Assembly (NCBI GenBank): GCA_965115885.1
Contig: OZ220479.1
Coordinates: 1,488,001 to 1,552,000 of the forward strand
Origin: BD2-11 sp965115885
Lineage (GTDB): Bacteria; Gemmatimonadota; Gemmatimonadetes; Longimicrobiales; Gaopeijiaceae
DNA: 64,000 nt
Direction: 5' to 3'
Of the stretch, positions 49,811 to 59,649 are shown in pieces; position 1 is the stretch's first letter, and each line of letters begins with the position of its first letter. A program made the translations under genes and the position numbers. A model generated the notes under the pieces. It searched no databases, was not told the origin of the DNA, and worked only from the letters and a program-made list of their open reading frames with translations.

Positions 49811-50899
49811 CCGAGGCGTCGCGGTCATGTACAGCCGCTTCTTCGCGTACAGGCGCCGCTCGTCGTGGAACTCCTGGAAATCGACCTTGCGGTCGCCGTT
49901 CTTTCGCTGGAGGACGCCGGTCGTGCGGTGCGCCTCGTCGGCGATGGCCAAGTCGAACTCGGGAGCCCCATGCTCCGCTTGGGCCTCGGTGACCTTGCCA
50001 AGCGAATGGTAGGTGCAGAACACCACGTGCGTCGCCTCGTCGCCCAGCAGGGACCGGGCGATCGCGGCGGGATCGGTCGAGACCGGACACTCGAGCTCCG
50101 AGACGCGGATGTCCTCGTTCTCGTGGCGTCCGCCCGCGGTTGGGTTCGAGCACACCACGACGCACCGTAGCCCGCGCGTCGTGTGCCGCAGCCATTCGCG
50201 CCGCGCCTGCGACACCAACGCGATCGACGGGGCCGCGAAGAGGATGCGCCCACCGTCCGCCACCACCTTCTCGGCGATGCGCAGCGAGGTGAAGGTCTTC
50301 CCCGTGCCTCAGGCCATGACGAGACGGCCCCGGTCGTGGTTCGCGAGCCCCTCGACGACGTCCTCGATCACGTCTTCCTGGAGCGGCCACGGCTGCTGAA
50401 CCGGGCGCCGCGCGTCGCCCTCCTCGGCCTGGACGCGCAGGTGCTCCCGAAAGTCGATCTGGGCGACCTGCGGGTGCGCTCGCTGGATCGCGCTCTCGGC
50501 GTGGGTCCCCCAACGGCAGGTCGCCACGATCCAGCGCAGGCCGAACACGGGGTTCTGGGAGCCGCCCAGGAACTTGTCGATCTCCCCCTTGCCGATCCTG
50601 CGGCGCTCGTCGTAGCACTTGCACTGGATGGCCACCCACTCGCCCGTCGTCCGCCGGGCGACCAAGTCGATCCCGACGTCGCGACCGTCCAGCCCGGTGA
50701 GCCGTTCCCGTTCGGGCCAGTCGGACCAGCGCCAGATTCCGTCGATCTCGAACTCGGGCTGCTGTCTCGCGACGCGCATGAACAGAAGCTCGAACCAGTG
50801 CCCCTTCTCCGATTCGTCCCGACTTTCCCTGCGGATGCGGTCGAGGACTTCGCCCGCGGTCTGATTCGCTCCAAGATCGAGAGTTCTCTGGTCGCTCAT
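49811..50899 (-). pseudogene. Mrr-like restriction endonuclease fused to SF2 helicase; TGA in Walker A, 3' truncated
   Basis: Starts at ATG 50899 (MSDQRTLDLGANQTAGEV). N-terminal nuclease domain: FELLFMRVARQQPEFEID, GIDLVARRTTGEWVAIQCKC with the D-(E)xK-type Asp and QxK, and GEIDKFLGG. Then the helicase: Walker A reads GRLVMA-(TGA)-GTGKTFTS, with TGA at 50309-50311 where relatives have Cys. FAAPSIALVSQARREWL, IADEAHRTTG (DEAH box) and LYMTATPRIY (motif III) follow in the same frame. After that the coding sequence passes directly into a transposase. A defence-type restriction enzyme in origin, now dead. Confidence 0.82.
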
Positions 50900-51372
50900 T
50901 CTCTCCCGTCGGCTCGTTCGGGTCGGGGGGACGGGGACGGGGACGCTTCCGCCCCTGCGCGCCGAACGTTCAGGTTCGGTGGGCTCTTGGTCGTCATGGG
51001 GGAATGGTAACGGGGGAACGTCGCCGTACGCCCGTCGAGCCTCGTCCAACGGCAAACGAGCCCGAGCGGAGGAGCGCATTCCAGCGGCGAATGAGCCCGA
51101 ACCCCGGGGTCGTGGCATCTTTGGAGCATGGTCATGACTCTCGACACCTCCCGGATCCGCACCCTCGCCCAAGTCCGCGCCTTCCTCGACGGCGCGAACC
51201 CCTGCCGGGGGAGAACGCCAAATGAACGTTCCGGCCCAAGAAGCCTGCGGGCATTGAACGGGCGCGCCCCAGGGACGTCTCGGAACTCCGCGTCCGGACA
51301 ATCTCCAGGGCACCAAGACGCCGCCGCGGGCCCGCACCCGGCGTCCCGGATCCGCGACCGGCACCAGGGCCG
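50900..51372. other. gap with a transposase N-terminal scrap
   Basis: Mostly no gene. At 51128-51215 (+) a short frame begins MVMTLDTSRIRTLAQVRAFL and DGANP, resembling the start of some integrase-core transposases, then degenerates. The rest shows nothing recognisable. Confidence 0.35.
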
Positions 51373-52962
51373 TCAGGCCCCCCAGACTGTGACGGGGACG
51401 TGCTTCCACTCGCGCCGCTTCCGGTAGATCCTCTCCGCCCAACTCCTTCCCTCGCGGACGTCGAACACCACCAGATGCCCGGCATCCGCGCCGCTCGCGT
51501 CCATGTAGGTCGCCGTCTGCTCCAGTCCCCGCTCGATCTCCGTATCGAGCGCCCGACCCTCCTTCACCATCTTGCACTCCACCACGAACCGCTGGCCTCC
51601 TTCGCCCCCGGCCGGCCACACGACCAGAAGATCCACCCGGCGACGCCCCAGCGCGTACTCCCGCTCGATCCTGCCCTTGCCGTTCACCACCCGGTGCAGG
51701 AACGCCTGCAGGACCAAGTGCGGACCCGCCTCCGTGTACTGCGCGCGCCGGATCCAGTGCTCGGAGTTCTGGCGGAAGAAGTCCTGGAACTCGGCCAGCA
51801 GCGCGTCCATGTCGAGCTCGCCCGATGCGTCCAGGTACCAAGGCGTCTCTCTCGGCGGAATCTCGGACTCCAGCATCCACGTCAGCGCCCGCGGGAGGAC
51901 CTCGCCGTAGATGGGGTTGGCGACTCGCGGCGGCGGATCCCGAGCCACCAGTCCCAAGTCGCGCACGTACTCGAAGTCCATGTGGGAGTGCTTCGCGTCG
52001 TCCCCGCTCAGCAGCGGCTCGACGACGCGCCTCACCCTGGGCTCGCGCAGCTTGTCGAGCAGCTGGTCCAGGTGGGTGTCGCGGCGCAGGATCAGCGCTT
52101 CGCGCGCATCGAAGACGTCCGCCTCCTCCACGGGGCCGCTGCGCTCTCGCAGCCTGCCCGCCGAGAAGCAAATCTCCCGGGCCATCGCGTTGACCAGCCA
52201 CGGCTGTCCGCGAGTGTGTTCCCAGACGGCCGCGACCGCCTGCGGCGCGAATGCTTGGCCGGTCTCCGTCGCGTGCTGTCCGAGCAGAGTCTCGACTTCC
52301 GCATGAGTGAAATCGCCCAGTCGGAGCGACTCCGCCTTGATGTTGAAGGCGCTTCCGCCCGCGATCGCTTCCTTTTCGGAACCCGCGCGGATCCGGTAGT
52401 CGCGCACGTCCCGCACCCCGCAGAGCACCACGCTCTGAGGGAACGCGGCCGGGCGGCGCGCGTAGCCCGCCCGCAGCTGTCGCAGCGCCGACACGAGGGT
52501 GTCTCCCACCAGCGCGTCGACTTCGTCGATCAGCAGAACCAGAGGTTTCGGGCCGGCCATCGACCAGATCTCCAGGAGATCCCCGAGCACGGAGGCCGGT
52601 CGCCGGTGCGTGTCGAGCTCCCGCGCCGCTTGAGCCGTGGCCTCGTCGCCGAGCGTCAGTTTCGCTTCCCGGGCGATTTCCGAGGCGATGGCCCCCATCG
52701 CGGCGCCCACGTCTTCGCGCATGGCCTGCGCGGGTTCCACGTTGACGTAGGCGCACCGGTACTCGCCTGCGTCTCCGCCGTTGAGCAGATCGCGCAACGC
52801 GAGCAGGGTGGACGTCTTGCCCGTCTGCCGAGGGGCGTGCAACACGAAGTAGAGCTGATCGTGAATCAACGAGAGGATCTCGTCCAGGTTCACGCGGTCG
52901 AGAGGGGGAACGCAGTAGTGACGGTCCGGGCGAACGGGGCCGGCGGTGTTGAATTTGCGCAT
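51373..52962 (-). CDS. AAA-like ATPase with C-terminal PD-(D/E)XK nuclease-type domain
   Basis: 529 residues from ATG 52962. Residues about 20-330: AAA-like domain with Walker A LHAPRQTGKTSTLLAL (about 44-59), Walker B PLVLLIDEVDALV (about 142-154) and arginine-rich LILRRDTHLDQLL; TRGQPWLVNAMAREI is the winged-helix region of such ATPases. Residues about 430-529: a PD-(D/E)XK-like region with ALGRRRVDLLVVWP, QRFVVECKMVKEG and HLVVFDVREGRSW. The family occurs widely as multi-copy, possibly defence or mobile-element ATPases of unknown role. A second copy of its 3' end lies directly upstream at 53088-53290. Confidence 0.8.
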   Translation of the reverse strand: MRKFNTAGPVRPDRHYCVPPLDRVNLDEILSLIHDQLYFVLHAPRQTGKTSTLLALRDLLNGGDAGEYRCAYVNVEPAQAMREDVGAAMGAIASEIAREAKLTLGDEATAQAARELDTHRRPASVLGDLLEIWSMAGPKPLVLLIDEVDALVGDTLVSALRQLRAGYARRPAAFPQSVVLCGVRDVRDYRIRAGSEKEAIAGGSAFNIKAESLRLGDFTHAEVETLLGQHATETGQAFAPQAVAAVWEHTRGQPWLVNAMAREICFSAGRLRERSGPVEEADVFDAREALILRRDTHLDQLLDKLREPRVRRVVEPLLSGDDAKHSHMDFEYVRDLGLVARDPPPRVANPIYGEVLPRALTWMLESEIPPRETPWYLDASGELDMDALLAEFQDFFRQNSEHWIRRAQYTEAGPHLVLQAFLHRVVNGKGRIEREYALGRRRVDLLVVWPAGGEGGQRFVVECKMVKEGRALDTEIERGLEQTATYMDASGADAGHLVVFDVREGRSWAERIYRKRREWKHVPVTVWGA

Positions 52963-53087
52963 GAACCAAGGTGCCTCGAATTCCCGCGCCCGGGCAACCG
53001 CAGGGGCCCGGTTCCGACGTCCCCGGCGGCGATCCAACGCTCCGCGCCTCGCACCGGCACCGACCGCGACGCGTCCTCCCCGGTTGT

Positions 53088-53290
53088 CCGTCAGGCCCCC
53101 CACACGGTGACGGGGACGTCCTTCCACGCGCGCCGCTTCCGGTGGATCCTCTCCGCCCAGCTCCTCCCCTCGCGCACGTCGAAGACGACCAAGCGCCCGG
53201 CGTCCGCGCCACTCGCGTCCATGTACGCCGCCGTCCGCTCGAGTCCGCGCTCGATCTCCGCCTCGAGCGCCCGACCCTCCTTCGTTCCCG
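53088..53290 (-). pseudogene. duplicated 3' end of the AAA/PD-(D/E)XK gene
   Basis: In one frame this encodes EGRALEAEIERGLERTAAY, MDASGADAGRLVVFDVREG and RSWAERIHRKRRAWKDVPV ending TVWGA, nearly the same as the last ~66 residues of the neighbouring gene. Nothing upstream of it matches, so it is the tail of a former tandem paralogue. Confidence 0.85.
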
Positions 53291-53450
53291 TCCATAAAAT
53301 CGCAAGTGTTTGTCATGCTTGACGATGCGTCCGTAAACGAGCGGCGAATCGAGTGGCTTTTCGCCCGCCGATCCGTTATGCTCAAGGTGCTTGACGATCA
53401 GTTATCCTCATGTGCCTCAACGAGTTCACCACGCCCAAGGAGGACTGGCG

Positions 53451-54130
53451 ATGCGGGCGAAACGCACGCCCCAGGGAAGCCTCTTCACCCCCGATTGCCC
53501 GGACCGCGACCGGGGGCGGTTGCTCGCCGACGTCTCGGGCCAGCTGGACCGCCACCCCCAGTTTCTTGGATTGGGTCGCTGCCGACGTGAGCGGAGAAAA
53601 CCCCTCCTCGAAGGGCAGGGCGGGCTTGACCTGCGAGACGATTCTGCGCGCCGGGGTCCTGATGTAGATGGAGCGGTGGACCTACAGGGAGATGGAGTAC
53701 CACCTGCTCGACTCGAGTGCGACGGCAAGGTTCACGCGGATCGATCCGCTGGCGCCTTCGAAGCGCTCCGCGCTGAACCGTTGCATCTCCGCCGTTCGCC
53801 GCCGGACATGGGAACGGATCGACCGGGTTCTGCTGGGCGTGGCCCGCGACGAGAAGATCGAAGACGGGAGCGTGATCCGCATCGACGGCACCGTGACCGA
53901 AACCCACATCCACCGTCCGAGCGACGCTGTTGTTGGATTCGGTGCGCGTGCTCTCGCGGGTGCTGGCCGGTGCGCGCAAGAAGCTGGGGCGCGAGGCGTT
54001 CCGGTTCCACGACCACGAGCGGGCGGCGAAGCGCAGGGTGCTGGCGATCCGCAAGGCTCGCAGGCCGAAGCGCGTCGAGCTGTATCGGCAACTGCCGACG
54101 ACGACGCGGCGCACGCTCTGTGGCCGCCGA
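53451..54130 (+). pseudogene. ISNCY-like transposase, several frameshifts
   Basis: AAGGAGG lies 7-13 bases ahead of ATG 53451 (MRAKRTPQGSLFTPDCPDRD). Across frames: LTCETILRAGVLM, MERWTYREMEYHLLDSSATA, RFTRIDPLAPSKRSALNRC, WERIDRVLLGVARDEKIEDG and VIRIDGTVTETHIHRPSDA. The IDGTVTETHIHxPSD segment is typical of this transposase group. At least two frame changes and a stop make it inactive. No element ends were identified. Confidence 0.65.
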
Positions 54131-54318
54131 CGTGATCGCCAGCCCCACCCCGCTTCAAGCCGAAGCCTTCCGGCTCCTCGGCGTCCGTCCATGACTTGTA
54201 CCCAGTAGCGTACACTCCCGAATACAGGATAAACCACTATGAAACAATCGTTTAGGCCGTTTTATACGCTCGAAGTTCGGCCTAGGAATTCCGATTCCGC
54301 GACGAGATGCGTTTGGCT

Positions 54319-55023
54319 TTATCCTTGGTCCGCCGCCAAGGCGTCGCACCAAGCTTGGGCGTCCGGAATGCCCCGGCTGAAGAATACGTCCTGGCCCGCC
54401 GGCGGGTCCGCCCAAGCTTGGGCCGCTTGCCGCGTCCCGATGGTCGACGGCAGATCTCGCAGGATTGCACGGATTTGGCGGCTCTCGCGGTCGCGTACGA
54501 TGGCCATCGGCCGATGGCTGGACCGATTCATCGTGACCGATCCTCCCGGCCCCGACAGGGTGACGCTCGCCAGTCGGCCGACCCATTCGACTTGAGCCGG
54601 AAGGAGAAACACAAATCCGGAACTCCCGTCTCCGTCGATCGCCTCGGGCATGGCGAACGTCAAGGAAAAGAGCGTGGCGTCGTCCTCGCTCCGCCCCGCG
54701 ATCCGGTAATCGCCCGGAGTGCGGGGGGGCGATGCCGGTCCGACGATGAAGAAGGCGGGATCCAACGCAGGTCTGCCACGGGCGTCGATCCGGCCCCACA
54801 GGAGCAGCACCGGCAGGCTGCCGATCCCATCGTCTCCACTTGGCGTTGGGCAGGACAAGGCACCGTGCTGTGCGTGAATCCAAGCTGGAAGGAGCCACAG
54901 CAAAGCGACCGCGCCCGGAGCTGCGCGCCGCAAGCAGCGAACCCCGCCCAATTCGGCCGCGCATCTCGCGGCCGACGCTCGAGCCGACCTCCGGAAACGG
55001 GATCCCAGCGACGGAGTCCGCAT
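54319..55023 (-). CDS. secreted paralogue of the C-terminal domain of the LRR-metalloprotease lipoprotein
   Basis: 234 residues from ATG 55023, 16 bases after the stop of the large LRR gene. A hydrophobic AVALLWLLPAWIHA stretch suggests an N-terminal signal peptide. The mature part aligns with the last ~165 residues of the upstream protein: LPVLLLWGRIDARGRPALDP, FSLTFAMPEAIDGDGSSGF, ASVTLSGPGGSVTMNRSS and FFSRGIPDAQAWCD correspond to ILLWGGVTADGVPFLEP, FSIRFALTDVWDGDGGAVF, AGITLSGPEGTATMG and VLSSRGIPDAWSW. Function unknown; probably a beta-sandwich domain made by partial duplication. Confidence 0.6.
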   Translation of the reverse strand: MRTPSLGSRFRRSARASAARCAAELGGVRCLRRAAPGAVALLWLLPAWIHAQHGALSCPTPSGDDGIGSLPVLLLWGRIDARGRPALDPAFFIVGPASPPRTPGDYRIAGRSEDDATLFSLTFAMPEAIDGDGSSGFVFLLPAQVEWVGRLASVTLSGPGGSVTMNRSSHRPMAIVRDRESRQIRAILRDLPSTIGTRQAAQAWADPPAGQDVFFSRGIPDAQAWCDALAADQG

Positions 55024-55039
55024 GCAGGCGCTCGGCACC

Positions 55040-58000
55040 CTACCGCCGCCACGACCAGGCATCGGGAATTCCGCGGCTCGAAAGCACTCCGGGAGACGTG
55101 CGGCCGTCGCCGCGGGTCGGATCCCCCGTTGGCCGAAACGCCCGCATGGCAGTTTCCAGATCGGCACCCGTCAGAAAACCGCGGATCCGCCCGCCGTCCG
55201 CGTCGCGCCAAATGGCCATGGATCGGGCGCTGTTGGGACCCATCGTCGCTGTGCCTTCCGGTCCGGAAAGCGTGATGCCCGCGATGGAATCCCTCCACTC
55301 CGACTCCAGCGGAAGCACGTACGCGAACACCGCGCCACCATCCCCGTCCCAGACGTCGGTCAAAGCGAAGCGGATGGAAAACAGCTCCCTCCGGTCGGGG
55401 CCGTGCGCGCGAACCCGATACTGTCCCACGGAGTCCGGCAACAGGGCGGGAGCGTCCACGACGAACGAGGGCTCCAGAAACGGAACGCCGTCGGCCGTCA
55501 CGCCGCCCCACAGGAGGATCGACGGGGCCGAGCCGGCCACGACACCGCCGCTTTCGGCGAAGCTACGGTAGCGCAGAGCGTTGGTGAAATGATAATCCCC
55601 GATCCAGTACGAATCGAGACAGTAGGACATCAAGTCCGGTCTTGACGGCGAGATCAAAGCTCCCGAGCCGCGGAAGTCGTAGCCCCACGCGCCGATCGAT
55701 CCATCGGGGTACGGATACGAAGGCTCTCCGGACACGCCGCAAGGGGCGTGTTGCAAGTTCATGTTGTGCCCCAGCTCGTGGCCGATCACGGCGGCGTCGG
55801 GGATCGACATGCTCTCCAGTCGAGACGGATGCGCCACGCCGCTGGCGCCTTCGACGGGTTCGGACATCCACCCCATATACCGGCCCTCGCCGCCCTCCAG
55901 AGCGCGAATCGCCCGAGTGCGGAGGAGCACGTCGAAGGCGTCGTTGCTGGAGCTGATCACCGGTTCATGGCCCTTGACGTCCAGCTCGCCGACCGGCAAG
56001 AGCATCCGAGTGGGCTCCAAGAGGTCGTGGCTCTCGGGATCGTCGACGACGGCGGCGACCGTTCGAACGACGGCGGAGTCGTGCGTCTCGGTCCACACGA
56101 ACGGGATCAACGTCAGATCCAATGGCGGCATCGTGCGAACCGCGACCGCCAGACGGCCCATGGCCGGGATCCGTTTCGCGACGCCGAGCGAAGAATCCAG
56201 CGTGCCGTCCGGGTCCACGTCGACGACCATTTCGAGTCCCGGTTGCACGACGCGACCGGGAATCGCAGCGTTGAGCGACGCGGCGAGACTGCTCTCGTCG
56301 ACCTCGGTCGGAATGGGGACGGACGTGCCGGGGATGTCCTCCTCGTGCACTTCCCGGTCGGCCACGAAGAAGCGAGCTCGAGCTTTGGGAAGACCCTCGG
56401 TCGTCGCGTGCGTCGCTGTGGGGAACACCCGAAGCAGCGCCTGCTCCCCGGCTACGAGCGGTACTGGAAAAGCCCGCGATTGAACCGCTTGCACGAGGTA
56501 CGCCGCGGGCGGATCCGTCCGTACGCAGGGCTCGACTCGCCGCTTGTGCACGGTTTCCAGCCATGCTTGGAACGCCGAGTCGGCAGGCATGCACAGATCC
56601 GTTCCGACGGTCATCAATTCCTCCAAGTCGCCGAGCCGGACGAAGCTCGCCGGCAACGCCCCCGCCATCGAAGGATTCCCGGTCAAGCTCAGCACCTTCA
56701 AACTCGCAAGCTCTCCGAGCTCGCTGGGCACCGGTCCGCTGAGGTCGTTCATGTCCAAGTACAGCTGTTCCAGACTTGCCAAGCGCCCCAGCTCGGGGGG
56801 GATGGGACCTGAAAGGTCGTTTTCCGGAAGGTACAACTCCTCGAGATTGACTAGGCGCCCCAGCTCGGGCGGAATCGGACCCGACAGCTCGTTGCCGAAC
56901 AGGGACAGGCGCTCCATGCTCGCCAACCCGCCCAGCTCGGGGGGAATGCGGCCGACGAGCTCGTTGCCGTGCAAGGCGAGCGCCTTGAGGTTGGACATCC
57001 TGCCCAACTCGACGGGAACGGGACCCGTCAAATCGTTTTCGTGGAGGAACAGGGAGTCCAATCGAACCAAGTCGGCGAGCCAAGGGGGAACCGACCCGGT
57101 CAGCTCGTTCTCGGAGAGATCGAGCGACCGCAACGAGGATAGGCCGCCCAATTCGGGGGGAATCGGTCCGGACAAATCGTTGGAGCGGAGCGTCAGGTGG
57201 GTGACGTTTCCCGCGTCGTTCGTCTCGACCCCGTGCCACTCTCCAAGCGGCGCGTCCGTCAACCAGTTGTCGGCAGCCTCCCAAGTCGCTCCAGCCGTCG
57301 TGCCGTAGAGCGCGGCGAGGGCCTCTCGGTCCGAAAGGGGCGCGCACGCCAAGCCCGTTCCGCGGTGAGACGCCACATCCCTCAACCATTTGGCGAATGC
57401 GGGTTCCGTCGGAGCGCAAAGTCGGGTGCCCGCATAGTGAAGGGTTTCGAGAGACAGCGCCACGAGACCCAGCGGCAGCCGACCCTCGAGCGCGTTGTCG
57501 TCGACCGTGAGCTTCTTCAGTCGAGTCAGGCCGCTCAGGCTCGGGGACAGCCGACCGGCGAGCCCGTTTCCGGCGAGGTCCAACGCCACGACCCGACCCA
57601 AGGAGTCGGCGTCCACGCCGTGCCACGTCCCGAGCGCCGGATTGGCGAGCCAGTTGTCCGACCCGACCCAATCGGTTCCGCCGGCGGCCCGGAAGAAATC
57701 CGCGAGCGAGCGTACGTCTCGGGCGTTGCAAAAACCGCTTTCGTACCCGGCTCCGAGATTCTCCATCCATTCGAGATTCTCCATCCAAGCGACGAACGCC
57801 GACGTGCCCGGTGCGCACAACCCGTCGTTTTCGTCGAAGAGGAAGGCATTCAGTCGATTCAGCGCCACGAGCTCGACGGGCAAGGGCCCGGTGAAGCGAT
57901 TGAAGTTGAGAATCAGCACGCGGAGGCGGGTCAACCCCCCCAACGCTCCCGGGATCGGTCCTGAAAGTCGGTTCGCCCCGAGGTCGAGTTCCTCCAAGCG

Positions 58001-59020
58001 GGTCAAGCCGCCCAATTCGGGCGGAACGACGCCTTCAAGTTGGTTCCCGGCCACCGCCAGCGTCTCGAGGTTCTCCATCCGGCCCAGTTCCGGCGGTATG
58101 GGGCCCGAAAGGCCGCCGTTGTAATTCAACCACAACGTCTCTAAGCTGGTCAGCCGCCCCAGCTCGGGTGGAATGGGCCCGGAAAGTCGGTTGACGCCCA
58201 GCTCCAGATCGACCAGATTCTCCAGCCGCCCCAGCTCGGGCGGAATGGGCCCGGAAAGGCTGTTTCCAACGAGATTCAAGGACCGCAGTTGGTCGAGGTC
58301 CGCGATTTCCGGAGGGATGTAGCCCTCCAATCCCTGCGATTCCCAACCTTGGTTCTCGCCGTCCCGCCGACTTCCCAAGTCCACACGGGTCACCCGCCCG
58401 GCGGAATCGGTGTCCACCCCGTGCCAGCGGTCGAGCGGTTCGTCGGTGAGCCAGTGTTCGTTGTCGACCCATTCGGGCCCGTTCGTTCGTTCGTAGAGCG
58501 CCACCAAGGCCGCCCGGTCCTGCTGAGCCACCGTGACTTGGGCCGTCCCGCCGACGTCGCCCGCCCGGGCCGTGATCGTGGCCGTCCCCGCACCTGCCGC
58601 CGAAACCAAGCCCGCCGTGTCGACCGTGGCCACAACGTCGTCGGAACTGGACCAGATGAGCGCGACCCCGGTCATTGCGTCGCCCCGCTGGTCGTGCACC
58701 TGCGCCGCCAACCGCGCCGTGCGACCGATGGCGGCGAGCGCGACGGTCGCCGGACTCAACGAAATCGTGGATGGGCGGGAGGGTTGCTGCGGGGTCACCA
58801 CGCGCTCGCCGTCCTCGCAACCCGAGGCAAGGACCAGAACGGCCGCGAGAACGACTCCCCGGCACGTGCGGACGCCCCCCGGTCCTGGGCTTTTCAATGC
58901 TTCACGGACAGCTGGTTTCTGTGGTGGATGGCGCCTGATTCGGGTGGAGCCCGGCTCGCGTCTCGGTCCGCCATCCGCCCGCCATCCGCCATCCCGGATC
59001 CCCGTTGAACGGTCTTTCAT
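55040..59020 (-). CDS. lipoprotein with Big2, two LRR arrays and a metzincin-like protease site
   Basis: 1326 residues from ATG 59020, supported by GAGGAG just upstream; a TTG at 58897 is an alternative. Lipobox LASGC at about residue 65. Then a Big2 Ig-like domain (ISLSPATVALAAIG, IWSSSDDVVATVD), LRR array 1 (about 230-390) and array 2 (about 600-793) with the consensus LSGPIPPELGxLxxLExLxL, and two DREALxALYxxTxGxxW-NWLTD caps. Further on IGHELGHNMNLQH at about 1077 is an HExxHxxxxxH zinc site. The end is the domain duplicated downstream. Likely a surface protein that binds a partner through LRRs and cleaves protein. Start and substrate uncertain; architecture is clear. Confidence 0.82.
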   Translation of the reverse strand: MKDRSTGIRDGGWRADGGPRREPGSTRIRRHPPQKPAVREALKSPGPGGVRTCRGVVLAAVLVLASGCEDGERVVTPQQPSRPSTISLSPATVALAAIGRTARLAAQVHDQRGDAMTGVALIWSSSDDVVATVDTAGLVSAAGAGTATITARAGDVGGTAQVTVAQQDRAALVALYERTNGPEWVDNEHWLTDEPLDRWHGVDTDSAGRVTRVDLGSRRDGENQGWESQGLEGYIPPEIADLDQLRSLNLVGNSLSGPIPPELGRLENLVDLELGVNRLSGPIPPELGRLTSLETLWLNYNGGLSGPIPPELGRMENLETLAVAGNQLEGVVPPELGGLTRLEELDLGANRLSGPIPGALGGLTRLRVLILNFNRFTGPLPVELVALNRLNAFLFDENDGLCAPGTSAFVAWMENLEWMENLGAGYESGFCNARDVRSLADFFRAAGGTDWVGSDNWLANPALGTWHGVDADSLGRVVALDLAGNGLAGRLSPSLSGLTRLKKLTVDDNALEGRLPLGLVALSLETLHYAGTRLCAPTEPAFAKWLRDVASHRGTGLACAPLSDREALAALYGTTAGATWEAADNWLTDAPLGEWHGVETNDAGNVTHLTLRSNDLSGPIPPELGGLSSLRSLDLSENELTGSVPPWLADLVRLDSLFLHENDLTGPVPVELGRMSNLKALALHGNELVGRIPPELGGLASMERLSLFGNELSGPIPPELGRLVNLEELYLPENDLSGPIPPELGRLASLEQLYLDMNDLSGPVPSELGELASLKVLSLTGNPSMAGALPASFVRLGDLEELMTVGTDLCMPADSAFQAWLETVHKRRVEPCVRTDPPAAYLVQAVQSRAFPVPLVAGEQALLRVFPTATHATTEGLPKARARFFVADREVHEEDIPGTSVPIPTEVDESSLAASLNAAIPGRVVQPGLEMVVDVDPDGTLDSSLGVAKRIPAMGRLAVAVRTMPPLDLTLIPFVWTETHDSAVVRTVAAVVDDPESHDLLEPTRMLLPVGELDVKGHEPVISSSNDAFDVLLRTRAIRALEGGEGRYMGWMSEPVEGASGVAHPSRLESMSIPDAAVIGHELGHNMNLQHAPCGVSGEPSYPYPDGSIGAWGYDFRGSGALISPSRPDLMSYCLDSYWIGDYHFTNALRYRSFAESGGVVAGSAPSILLWGGVTADGVPFLEPSFVVDAPALLPDSVGQYRVRAHGPDRRELFSIRFALTDVWDGDGGAVFAYVLPLESEWRDSIAGITLSGPEGTATMGPNSARSMAIWRDADGGRIRGFLTGADLETAMRAFRPTGDPTRGDGRTSPGVLSSRGIPDAWSWRR

Positions 59021-59640
59021 GCCGCGCTCCTCGTCTAGACGCCGCGTGCAGAGCTTCGCGCATGTTTTCCATCCTCGATCTACTCTTGCTTCTACCCTTT
59101 GGATCCCGCCGCCCGCCGCCCCCGGCGCGCCGGATGCCACGTGTTGAAGCCCGTTGCGGGCGGATCCGGTCGCGTCGACGATCAGATTGGCCGTCGCGGA
59201 TCCACTGTTCGGGGACGGGGCGCAGAACGAGGGATCGGTCGAGGCCGCGCTCGACCTTGAAGTCGAGCGGCGAGAGGCGGTCGTCGAAGCGAATTCGCAC
59301 GTCGGGCATGACGATCCGCTTCTCGAAAATCTGACCCGAGCCATGCCGGCGAACCTGGGTTCGCGGAGCGGATCGCGAAAAGGCGTCGCGGCACGGGTCT
59401 GGGTCGCACATCCTTCGTCGTGGGGAGTTGGCGCAGCCGTCCGCCTCGCGGACGCAGTGTGAACGGTGCATATCACGGTAAGGAATCGTATAAAGTCAAC
59501 TAGGACTGCACGATCTGCCGCCTTACCGCCCACCAACTGGTCGGAGTCCGTCCTGTCGAAATGGCTGGAATGTAGATCCGAAAAGCGGGAGTCCCAGTGA
59601 TGCGAGCCTCGACTCGGGTGGCTCAGCTGATGACGGTGGC
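59021..59640. other. gene-free stretch with dispersed repeat copy B
   Basis: Frames here are short and unrecognised. It includes the 33-bp repeat at 59468-59500. The promoter of the LRR lipoprotein gene should lie just right of 59020. Confidence 0.45.
59468..59500 (+). repeat. dispersed repeat, copy B
   Basis: Identical over 33 bases to 32804-32836, with weaker similarity to about 59604. It precedes the IS3-type transposase fragment by about 50-150 bases. Confidence 0.85.
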
Positions 59641-59649
59641 GGTGATCGA

